DNA of 64,000 nt from contig NZ_VFPB01000003.1 in NCBI RefSeq assembly GCF_006716465.1, positions 62,001-126,000 on the forward strand, written 5' to 3'. Shown in pieces: positions 1 to 7,561 of this stretch. This stretch comes from Pseudoxanthomonas sp. 3HH-4. Its GTDB lineage: Bacteria; Pseudomonadota; Gammaproteobacteria; Xanthomonadales; Xanthomonadaceae. The translations under genes were made by a program, and so were the position numbers. The first letter of the stretch is position 1. Each line of letters begins with the position of its first letter. Below the pieces are notes generated by a model that saw nothing but the letters and a program-made list of their open reading frames with translations, had not been told where the DNA came from and searched no databases.

Positions 1-1
1 G

Positions 2-1453
2 GACATCGGCAAGACCGGCGAACTGACGGTGCAGTACACCGACATCACCCAGAACCTGGGGGGCAACCGGCTCCGCGGGGTGCCAGTGAACGACAACGGC
101 GAATTCCTCACGAACCGTCGCTGGAATCACAACGAAGCCACCGACTTCCTCGACATGAATGCCAAGGTGCTGCTCGCGCAGTATCGTTTCTCGCCGGCGC
201 AAGCATGGGACGTCGACTTTGCTGCGCGATGGTTCGAGAACAGCGAGCATCAGATCTACCACGAGCCGATGGGCTTGATCGACCGGGACGGCGATGGCAC
301 TGCGGAATGGATGACGCGCCAGCTGCGCAACCAGTACCGGGACAACGACGCCATTGCCGTCAACGGCAATGCCGTCTGGCGCTTCAGCACCGGGGCGGTG
401 GAACACAAGTTGCTGTTCGGCGCCGACTACTACCACGTGGATTCGGATTTCACGGCACAGACAGCCAATAGCGCGGACCTGGTTCGCAACGCAGGACCCG
501 TGCCCGGCATCGACCTGTTCAATCCCGTATACGGGGTCACCTCCTACCGCGACTACAACCTCGCCGCCCTTCCGTGGCGCGACACCAGCACCCGCGGCAT
601 TCGCTACGGCGGTTACATCCAAGACGAGCTGACCCTGACACCGCGCTGGTATCTGCTGGCCGGCTTGCGCTGGGACGGCTTTGAGGATGAGGACGTGATC
701 GGCGGAACCCGCGTGGACGGTCACGACCTCAGTTGGCGCCTGGGCAGTACCTTCGTGCTGCGTGATGGACTGAATGCGTATGCCAGCGTGGCCAGCGGCT
801 TCGTGCCGCAAGCGACCGGCAACCAGAACCCCGCGGCAGGGGGCCCTTTCGATGCCGAGCAAAGCAAGCAGTGGGAAGTGGGTCTGAAGACTCTGCTGGC
901 CGATGGCCGCCTCACGCTCAATACGGCGCTCTACCGGATCGATCGCAGCAACATCGTGCAAGCCACGGGCGAAGTCGTGGACGGCACCAACCAGCTGGCG
1001 GCACTTGGCCTGGTACGCAGCGAAGGCCTGGAAGTCGATCTGCTCGCAGACGTGACCGACCGTTGGGTCGTCAACATCGCATACGCCTACAACGACGCCC
1101 GCGTGATCGATGCCGGCAGCAACGGCATCACCAATGCGTCAGGCGATCGCTTCGCCAACGCACCGCGCAACAAGTTGGGCCTGTGGACCCGCTACGACAT
1201 TCCCTCCATCGCATCCGCCATCGGTTTCGGAGCGGACTACACGGACGAGCGCATCAGCCTGGAGGGGCAGCGGGTCAAGCCGTACACGATCTTCGACCTG
1301 AGCTGGCAGACGCAATGGCGGGACTGGAAGTTCCAGGCCAACATCAAGAACCTGTTCGACAAGGTCTATGCGGCCAGCGGCTTCATCGAGCGCAATGGCC
1401 ATTTCCCCGGTGAACCGCGACGGCTCTACCTGCAGGCGGCCTATACGTTCTGA
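2..1453 (+). CDS. TonB-dependent siderophore receptor, 5'-truncated by window edge
   Basis: Outer-membrane beta-barrel receptor for a ferric siderophore; only the C-terminal part (about 483 residues) lies in the window. The frame is open from base 2, and the residues before the GTG at 29 (DIGKTGEL) read as barrel sequence, so the true start is upstream. The protein shows alternating aromatic/polar barrel strands, the NAYASVASGFVPQ segment typical of these receptors, a late NIKNLFDKVYAASGF motif and a terminal aromatic signature (YTF) used for outer-membrane insertion. The plug and TonB box are outside the window. The PepSY membrane protein five bases downstream supports a siderophore-uptake operon. 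The ligand cannot be told from this fragment. Confidence 0.9.
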   Translation, partial: DIGKTGELTVQYTDITQNLGGNRLRGVPVNDNGEFLTNRRWNHNEATDFLDMNAKVLLAQYRFSPAQAWDVDFAARWFENSEHQIYHEPMGLIDRDGDGTAEWMTRQLRNQYRDNDAIAVNGNAVWRFSTGAVEHKLLFGADYYHVDSDFTAQTANSADLVRNAGPVPGIDLFNPVYGVTSYRDYNLAALPWRDTSTRGIRYGGYIQDELTLTPRWYLLAGLRWDGFEDEDVIGGTRVDGHDLSWRLGSTFVLRDGLNAYASVASGFVPQATGNQNPAAGGPFDAEQSKQWEVGLKTLLADGRLTLNTALYRIDRSNIVQATGEVVDGTNQLAALGLVRSEGLEVDLLADVTDRWVVNIAYAYNDARVIDAGSNGITNASGDRFANAPRNKLGLWTRYDIPSIASAIGFGADYTDERISLEGQRVKPYTIFDLSWQTQWRDWKFQANIKNLFDKVYAASGFIERNGHFPGEPRRLYLQAAYTF

Positions 1454-1457
1454 CGTC

Positions 1458-2615
1458 ATGCGCCAGCCACCGCCAGCGACTCCATCATCTTCCTTGCCGA
1501 CCCAGCCCCACAAGGCGGGCGGAAGGCGCCGTTGGTTCGATCTGCACAGTTGGATCGGACTCAAGCTGTGCCTGTTCATGGGCTTTATCTGCCTGACAGG
1601 CACCTTGGCGGTGTTTGCGCAGGAAATCGACTGGCTGGTGCACGCGGAAATGCGCGTGACTCCCGGCGAGCAGCGCGCCAGCTGGGGTCAGATGGTCGAT
1701 GCGGTGCAGCGGGCCCATCCTGACTGGTCGCTTCAAGGCCTGGCTGCACCGCATGCATCGCGCTTCGCCGCCAAGGCCCAGGTGCGTACGAATGATGGAA
1801 GGCTGCGGTTTGTCTGGGTCGACCCGTACACCGGCAAGGTGACGGGGGATACCCATTGGTTCAATGCCCACCGTTTCCTGCGCAACACGCATCGCCACCT
1901 CATGCTGCCCGTCAAGTACGGCGTACCGCTGGTGGCAGCGCTGTCGATCCCCTTGCTGCTGTCCCTTGTCAGCAGCCTCTTCATCTACAAGCGCTGGTGG
2001 CGCGGATTCTTCAGTTGGCCGCGCGGCGACCGGCCACGCCGTCTTTGGGGCGACATCCATCGGTTGCTCGGTGTCTGGAGCCTGTGGTTCGTGGCGCTGA
2101 TTGCGGTGACCGGCGGGTGGTATCTGGTCGAATCACTGGGCGGCAAGGCCACGCCTCCATCGAAGATCTCGCTGCCCGGGGACGGCAAGGGCGAGAAGGC
2201 GGCACCTGCCGATCCTGTGGCCATCGACCGCGCCGTCGCGGAGTTGGCGAAGCGCTGGCCTGAGCTGAGTGTGGCAGGAGTGCAACCCAGTGCGGCTGGC
2301 CAGGGCATCCTCATCGACGGACAAGCGCAGGCATGGCTCGTGCGTGATCGAGCCAATGTCGCTGGCTTCGATCTGCGCGATGGTCGTCTGCTCGAGCTCC
2401 AGGATGGCCGCGAGATGAGCGTCCATCAGCGCATCGCCGAGATGGCCGATCCGCTGCACTTTGGCTCATTCGGTGGATGGCAGGTGCGGCTGCTGTGGTT
2501 CCTGTTCGGCGCTGCGCTCACGGCGCTCAGCTTCACGGGCGTGTACCTGTATGGCCTGCGGGTAGCCGACATACTGCGCTCGGCCCGCAAGCGGGGGCGT
2601 CATGAGTCGACCTGA
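1458..2615 (+). CDS. PepSY-associated transmembrane protein (siderophore operon)
   Basis: Inner-membrane protein of 385 residues in the PepSY_TM family, often found next to siderophore receptors and thought to help reduce or release iron at the inner membrane. Four hydrophobic segments are visible: about residues 28-50, 155-180, 205-230 and near the C-terminus (LWFLFGAALTALSF). Long periplasmic stretches lie between them, and conserved histidines flank the helices (DLHSW, FLRNTHRHL, DIHRLLG). ATG 1458 is chosen because it follows the receptor stop by four bases; an earlier in-frame ATG would overlap the receptor. Iron reduction is inferred from context. Confidence 0.85.
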   Translation: MRQPPPATPSSSLPTQPHKAGGRRRWFDLHSWIGLKLCLFMGFICLTGTLAVFAQEIDWLVHAEMRVTPGEQRASWGQMVDAVQRAHPDWSLQGLAAPHASRFAAKAQVRTNDGRLRFVWVDPYTGKVTGDTHWFNAHRFLRNTHRHLMLPVKYGVPLVAALSIPLLLSLVSSLFIYKRWWRGFFSWPRGDRPRRLWGDIHRLLGVWSLWFVALIAVTGGWYLVESLGGKATPPSKISLPGDGKGEKAAPADPVAIDRAVAELAKRWPELSVAGVQPSAAGQGILIDGQAQAWLVRDRANVAGFDLRDGRLLELQDGREMSVHQRIAEMADPLHFGSFGGWQVRLLWFLFGAALTALSFTGVYLYGLRVADILRSARKRGRHEST

Positions 2616-2724
2616 CCCCGGTCCTTGGAGACTGGCCTGGCGCAGCATGGGACGATGGCGATGGCTATGGCTGATGCTGCTGATTCTCTGGCTGGCACTG
2701 ATTCCATTGGAAGCCATGAAGTAG
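2602..2724 (+). CDS. Small single-span membrane protein (40 aa)
   Basis: Short frame whose ATG overlaps the last 14 bases of the PepSY gene. The 40 residues have an Arg/Trp-rich N-terminus (PWRLAWRSMGRWRW) followed by one hydrophobic segment (LWLMLLILWLALIPL), as expected of a small inner-membrane protein with a positive cytoplasmic side. Tiny membrane proteins in this position are common behind PepSY genes of xanthomonads, so translational coupling is likely. No function can be assigned, and no proteomic support is available from sequence. Confidence 0.5.
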   Translation: MSRPDPGPWRLAWRSMGRWRWLWLMLLILWLALIPLEAMK

Positions 2725-2797
2725 AGCTTGTCGCTGGCGAAGCAAAGGCTGCTTCCGACCTCGGACCAACCGCTAGCTCCCTGGCCTCTGGAAAATC

Positions 2798-4180
2798 TCA
2801 GCTCCTGCGCATCAGGATCATCTTTTCCTGAGTCATGTCGCGCATGGTGTAGGGAATGCCGCCGGTGCCATACCCGGATTCCTTGCGGCCAGCGAAAGGC
2901 ATCCAGTCGGTGCGAAAGGCGGTAGGGTCGTTGATCATCACCGCCGAGGCATCCAGACGGTTGGCCGCGCGCAGGGCGATATCAATGTCTTGGGCGAAGA
3001 TGCTGGCCTGGAAGGCGGTGGGCAGGGCGTTGGCGCGCGCAATCGCCTCGTCGAGATCGCTATAGCGGTAGACCGCGACCACCGGGCCGAAGATCTCTTG
3101 CAGGGATACCCGTGCGTCGACAGGGGGATCGAGCAGCACCGCAGGTTGCAGCGTCGTCTCAGAGAGGCGTGTTCCGCCGGTAGCGAGCTGGGCGCCGCCC
3201 TTGATCGCCTCCTCGATCCATTCCGCGACCCGGTCTGCCTCTCGTGGCAGAATCAGTGGGCCAACCTCGGTCTCCTTCAACGTGGGATTACCGGTACGCA
3301 ATCTTTCGATGCGAGCGATGAGCCTGTGCGTGAAGTCGTCGGCGATGTCATGGTGGACGTAGATGCGCTGCGTCGATACGCAAACCTGGCCAGCATGGTA
3401 AAACCCGCCCTTCACGATCGGCTCGATGATCTTGTCGAGGTCGGCGCTGCGATCGACGATGGCCGGCGCAAGACCACCATGCTCGAGCGCCGAGCGCGCC
3501 CCATGGGCGAGCTTGGCATGCAGCGACCAACCGACTTTGGCCGAACCGATGAAACTCAGGAAGGCGACCCGCTTGTCGGTTGCCAGCTTTTCGGCCAATT
3601 CATTGCCTTCCGGTACGAAGCTCTGGCACCAGGGCTCGGGTAGGCCGGCTTCATGTGCCATCGCAACGAACTCGATGCAGGAGAGGGGGGTCGTGCCCGC
3701 GGGTTTGACGATGACGGGGCAGCCGACCGCGATGGCCGGCGCGACCTGGTGGACGATCAGGTTCAGCGGATGATTGAACGCCGAGATCGCCGCCACGATG
3801 CCGATGGGCTCTTTGGTGGTAAACGCCCAGCGATTCTCCGCAGCGGCCGACAGGCCCATCGGGATCTCTCGGCCAGCGAAGTTCCGCAGTTCGTCGGCGG
3901 CGTTGTGGACGCCGTCAATGGCGCGCGTTGTCTCGACGATAGCGTCAGGTAGCGGCTTGCCACCCTCGCGCGCGATCTGCATGGCGAGCTGGTCGCGCTT
4001 ACCTTCCATCAGAAGGGCCAGCCTGCGCAGGATGGCAATGCGCTGATGCGGCTTGAGCCAGCCGTCACGATCCTTGAACACGCGCTCGGCGGCTTGCAGT
4101 TTGCGCTCCAGTGCCATGGCATCGTCGGTTCCCACTTCCGCGATCGGTGCCCGGTCGAAGGCCTGCACGACGTTCAGCAT
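2798..4180 (-). CDS. Aldehyde dehydrogenase family protein
   Basis: NAD(P)-dependent oxidation of an aldehyde to an acid, cytoplasmic, 460 residues. The family signatures are present: Asn136 in AFNHP, Lys159 in IVKPAGTT, the general-base Glu233 in ALEHGG (usual form ELGG), and the nucleophile Cys267 in GQVCVSTQR, followed by the EIFGPVVAV and FAGRKESGYG segments. ATG 4180 is preferred over a GTG 15 bases upstream because GAGGAAA sits just before it. It lies about 100 bases downstream of an acetolactate-synthase-like gene on the same strand, so the two probably form one operon. Substrate unknown; the pairing suggests an aldehyde connected with pyruvate or alpha-keto acid metabolism. Confidence 0.88.
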   Translation of the reverse strand: MLNVVQAFDRAPIAEVGTDDAMALERKLQAAERVFKDRDGWLKPHQRIAILRRLALLMEGKRDQLAMQIAREGGKPLPDAIVETTRAIDGVHNAADELRNFAGREIPMGLSAAAENRWAFTTKEPIGIVAAISAFNHPLNLIVHQVAPAIAVGCPVIVKPAGTTPLSCIEFVAMAHEAGLPEPWCQSFVPEGNELAEKLATDKRVAFLSFIGSAKVGWSLHAKLAHGARSALEHGGLAPAIVDRSADLDKIIEPIVKGGFYHAGQVCVSTQRIYVHHDIADDFTHRLIARIERLRTGNPTLKETEVGPLILPREADRVAEWIEEAIKGGAQLATGGTRLSETTLQPAVLLDPPVDARVSLQEIFGPVVAVYRYSDLDEAIARANALPTAFQASIFAQDIDIALRAANRLDASAVMINDPTAFRTDWMPFAGRKESGYGTGGIPYTMRDMTQEKMILMRRS

Positions 4181-4286
4181 GGTGGATTTCCTCACACGTC
4201 AGATGCTCGAGGGAGAAGCGGGGCGCCGTTCTCTACGCGGCTCTGCAAGCCGTCATTGACGACCGATGGCGTCGCGACAGATCCGC

Positions 4287-5942
4287 TCACGCGCACTCCA
4301 GGCCGGGTTTCCTATTGCGCAATTCGTCGACCAGAACGCGCGTGTTCTCTGAATAATCGATCGGCACGTCAACCAGATGGACCCCGCCACCGGCGAAGGC
4401 GGCTTCGAGCGTCGGCACGAGATCCTGGACTGCGGTCACCCGCGAACCCTTCGCGCCATAAGCTTGGGCATAGCGCACGAAGTCGGGATTGCCGAAGCGC
4501 ATGCCGAAATCCGCGAAGCCATCGACTGCCTGCTTCCAGCGGATCATGCCGTACGCACTGTCGTTCAGGATGACCACGACCAGGTTAAGCCCGAGCCTCA
4601 CGGAAGTTTCCATCTCCTGCGAGTTCATCATGAAGCCACCATCGCCGCAGACCGCCATGACGCGACGATGTGGATAGAGCATCGCCGCCATCATCGCGGA
4701 AGGCAGGCCGGCACCCATCGTGGCGAGCGCGTTGTCGAGCAGCAGCGTATTGGCGACATGTGTGCGGTAGTTGCGGGCGAACCAGATCTTGTACATGCCA
4801 TTGTCGAGACAGACGATGCCGTCGTCCGGCATGACCTCGCGCACATCGTGGACGAGGCGCTGGGGCGTGACCGGGAAGCGATCCTCTTCGGCGCGGTCGT
4901 TAAGTCGGGCAAGGATCTTCTGGCGCAGCGCGATCATCCCTTCGTCGGGAGACAGGCGGCCTTCGAGCCGCTCGGCGAGCGCTTCGACGGAGACTCCAAT
5001 ATCGCCGATCACCTCGAGATCCGGATGGTAGACCTGCTCGACCGTGGCGGATTGGTAGCCGACATGGATGACCTGCGGTCCGCCGCTGTTCTTCATGAGG
5101 AAGGGGGGTTTCTCGACCGTGTCATGGCCGATGGCGACGATCAGGTCGGCACGCGCGACGGCTTCGTGGACATAGTCGCCCTCCGAGAGCGCGGCGGTGC
5201 CCATGTAGAGGTTGGAGCCGCCAGTGACCGCACCCTTGCCCATTTGCGTGTTGAAGAAGGGGAGCTGGGTACGCATAACGAAGGTCGATAAGGCCTCGGT
5301 CAGCCACGGCCGGCTACCGGCCGCACCGATCATCACCAACGGGCGCTTGGCGGCGAGGATGGCTTCCACCGCCCGGTCGAGCGCGGCAGGAGGGGCGAGG
5401 GGACGCTCGATCGGGTGCACTGGAATGACGGGTGCGCTTTCGACCTCTTCGGCGGCGACGTCCTCCGGCAGTTCGAGATGCACCGGCCCCGGCCTCTCCT
5501 CCGTGGCAACGCGGAACGCATCACGCACGGTAGCGGGAATGGACGCCGCGCTGACGATCTGGCGCGTCATCTTGGTAAGTGGCTTCATCGACGCGACGAT
5601 ATCCACGATCTGGAAACGAGCCTGCTTGGCGCTCATCAAGGCTTTCTGGCCGGTAAGAAGGATCATCGGCATGGCCCCGAGATGGGCATAGGCCGCACCG
5701 GTCGAGAAATTCAGAGCGCCCGGACCCAACGTGGCGAGGCAGACGCCTGGCTTACCCGTGAGCCGCCCATGCGTCGCCGCCATGAAGGCGGCTGCTTGTT
5801 CATGACGCGTCAGGACGAGTTCGATGCGTGAGGTCCGGAGCGACTCCAGGAAGTCGAGATTCTCCTCCCCCGGTACGCCGAAAATACGGTCCACGCCTTC
5901 GTTCTCCAGCGCATCGACCAGCAAGGCAGAGCCCTTGCGCAT
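4287..5942 (-). CDS. Acetolactate synthase-like thiamine-diphosphate enzyme
   Basis: ThDP-dependent enzyme of 551 residues, resembling catabolic acetolactate synthase (two pyruvate to 2-acetolactate plus CO2). The activating glutamate Glu48 is in TRHEQAA, and the ThDP/Mg motif starts at GDGG (433) and closes with ND near 460. Order: pyrimidine-binding domain, central domain, PP-binding domain. The start is ATG 5942 (MRKGSALLV), where family proteins begin. No regulatory small subunit or acetolactate decarboxylase is nearby, so a biosynthetic IlvB role is unlikely. Other ThDP carboligases (glyoxylate carboligase, oxalyl-CoA decarboxylase types) cannot be excluded. It is followed by the aldehyde dehydrogenase. 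Confidence 0.8.
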   Translation of the reverse strand: MRKGSALLVDALENEGVDRIFGVPGEENLDFLESLRTSRIELVLTRHEQAAAFMAATHGRLTGKPGVCLATLGPGALNFSTGAAYAHLGAMPMILLTGQKALMSAKQARFQIVDIVASMKPLTKMTRQIVSAASIPATVRDAFRVATEERPGPVHLELPEDVAAEEVESAPVIPVHPIERPLAPPAALDRAVEAILAAKRPLVMIGAAGSRPWLTEALSTFVMRTQLPFFNTQMGKGAVTGGSNLYMGTAALSEGDYVHEAVARADLIVAIGHDTVEKPPFLMKNSGGPQVIHVGYQSATVEQVYHPDLEVIGDIGVSVEALAERLEGRLSPDEGMIALRQKILARLNDRAEEDRFPVTPQRLVHDVREVMPDDGIVCLDNGMYKIWFARNYRTHVANTLLLDNALATMGAGLPSAMMAAMLYPHRRVMAVCGDGGFMMNSQEMETSVRLGLNLVVVILNDSAYGMIRWKQAVDGFADFGMRFGNPDFVRYAQAYGAKGSRVTAVQDLVPTLEAAFAGGGVHLVDVPIDYSENTRVLVDELRNRKPGLECA

Positions 5943-6075
5943 AGTTCGGATCCTTATGGCAGTGAATCGGACAGAACTGGGCGGACGTAGTGCATGGGCG
6001 AGTCTAGCAAGCGATACGTTAACTGCGTGGAGCCTGGCGGGACCCGGAGTACGGTGAACCGGCGAGGAAAACAAC

Positions 6076-6320
6076 ATGAAGAAGATGATGATTCACGACG
6101 CCCCGGCGACACCGTGCGTCTGGCCGCCGCACGGGCGAAGGGAATCGGGCCGGCACTCGTCCTTGCCGGACGTGACGAAGATCCACTGCAGGCTCGCATG
6201 CTCGCGCTCGATGACCTGGTCGATGTCAGGCGCGGGCTGCAGGACATCAACGTGCCGCTCAACTGCGCCGGTCCGTTCGTGCACACGGTGGGGCCGCTGA
6301 TGACCGCCAGCCAGCACGCT
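6076..6320 (+). pseudogene. Remnant of saccharopine dehydrogenase-like (trans-acting enoyl reductase) gene
   Basis: The start reads MKKMMIHDA, matching the first Rossmann strand of this family. The rest of the glycine-rich loop and helix then continues in a different frame (RLAAARAKGIGPALVLAGRD), so a single-base frameshift lies around 6100. Further on, INVPLNCAGPFVHTVGPLM matches the family's VLNCAGPF...GPLV segment. After about 6320 no recognisable sequence remains, so at least two thirds of the gene is gone. The family assignment is by eye from these two motifs; the gene is certainly broken as read. Confidence 0.6.
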
Positions 6321-6657
6321 GCTTGTCATGAGTCATGCGTATGTCGGAGAGGGGCATGGCGCTGCAAACGCGCTTGCTGGCAATCGTGCTGTCGAGCTCA
6401 CGCAAAGTTCGAATTGTTGTGCTCCGCAGCATGGGAATTCGTGCGTGGCGTCTTGCATCGGAGTGTTCGGCTGCTTTATGGTGCAATCGATTGCATTGAG
6501 GCGAATCTTTGAAGCTTCGCGCCGGTTGGGAGGCCGGGATATCGATGTATGTCTATTCGATCAGAACGGCATGCTGCATCTCGTCCGGTGCATGCCTCGC
6601 GATGGCAGCGATGTCTCGAACGATAGTTTCGAGCGTCCGCCGGCCGTGGCTGGATCC
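6321..6657 (+). other. Leader region before the sugar-oxidation operon
   Basis: No convincing gene. The first part follows the pseudogene remnant. The palindrome at 6482-6495 lies in this stretch, and the remaining 160 bases would be the operon leader. In-frame ATGs at 6571 and 6592 could extend the next gene at its N-terminus, but the Tat signal is best placed when starting at 6658. Confidence 0.4.
6482..6495. promoter_or_regulatory. Palindromic operator TGCAATCGATTGCA (LacI-type), copy 1
   Basis: Perfect 14-base palindrome upstream of the plus-strand sugar-oxidation operon. The same core occurs at 15365-15378 in front of the minus-strand operon and beside a LacI-family gene. Even-length palindromes with a central CG pair (here ATCGAT) are typical of LacI/GalR operators. 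Binding by the neighbouring regulator is inferred. Confidence 0.65.
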
Positions 6658-7536
6658 ATGAGCGCGCAAGGCGAGGGATTCACGCGCCGGGATGCGCTGC
6701 GCGCCGCCATGTTGGGCAGCGTTGGGCTGGTCAGTGCCGGCCTGATGTCCGGCACCGGTGCAGCGGCGCCGCTCAAAGGCACGCTGAAACATTCCGTCGC
6801 CCGCTGGACATTCCCGAAGTTGTCGATTGCCCAGTTGTGCGAGACGGTGAAGGGCATCGGTTTTGCCGCCATCGACTTGGTCGGCCCGCAGGATTGGCTG
6901 ACGCTGAGAGCGCATGGCGTGTTCAGCTCGATGTGCAACGGCGCAGAGCTTGGTCTGGATAAAGGCTTCGCCGCCACCCAATTCCACGATCAACTGGTCG
7001 AGCGCTATACGCGCCACATCGATTTGGTGGCGGACGCCGGTTATCGCAACCTCATCTGCTTCTCCGGCAATCGCAACGGCATGGATCCTGAGGAGGGCCT
7101 GGTCAACGCCGAAGCCGGCCTGAAACGGATCCTGGGCCATGCGGAGAAGCGCGGCGTCATGCTGGTCATGGAGTTGTTGAACTCGAAGGTGGATCACCCC
7201 GACTATCTGTGCGACCGCTCCGGCTGGGGCGTGGCGCTGTGCGAGCGGCTGGGCTCCGATCATTTCGGCCTGCTCTACGACATCTACCACATGCAGATCA
7301 TGGAAGGCGACGTGATCGCCACGATCCGCAAGCACCACGCGTTCTTTAGGCATTACCACACCGCGGGCGTGCCTGGCCGGCACGAGATCGGCGAGGACCA
7401 GGAACTCAACTATCCAGCCATCTGCCGCGCCATCCGCGACACGGGCTTCGACGGTTACGTGGCGCAGGAGTTCATGCCCACCGCCGCCGATCCCATCGCC
7501 TCGCTGCGCGAGGCCGTGCGTCTCTGCGACATCTGA
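6658..7536 (+). CDS. Tat-exported TIM-barrel protein, hydroxypyruvate isomerase/sugar epimerase-like
   Basis: Xylose-isomerase-like TIM barrel of 292 residues. A twin-arginine signal (FTRRDALRAAMLG) directs export to the periplasm, unlike classical cytoplasmic hydroxypyruvate isomerase. The metal-site acidic residues fit the family: Glu in VMELLNSK, Asp in LLYDIYHMQ, His in RHYHTAGVPG and Glu in YVAQEF. It heads a four-gene operon with the GMC dehydrogenase (25-base gap), small subunit and DUF1080 protein, so it probably isomerises or epimerises an oxidised sugar made in the periplasm. Start 6658 keeps the Tat motif near the N-terminus; ATGs at 6571 and 6592 are alternatives. Confidence 0.8.
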   Translation: MSAQGEGFTRRDALRAAMLGSVGLVSAGLMSGTGAAAPLKGTLKHSVARWTFPKLSIAQLCETVKGIGFAAIDLVGPQDWLTLRAHGVFSSMCNGAELGLDKGFAATQFHDQLVERYTRHIDLVADAGYRNLICFSGNRNGMDPEEGLVNAEAGLKRILGHAEKRGVMLVMELLNSKVDHPDYLCDRSGWGVALCERLGSDHFGLLYDIYHMQIMEGDVIATIRKHHAFFRHYHTAGVPGRHEIGEDQELNYPAICRAIRDTGFDGYVAQEFMPTAADPIASLREAVRLCDI

Positions 7537-7561
7537 ATCCGATATCCACCAGGGAAATCCC

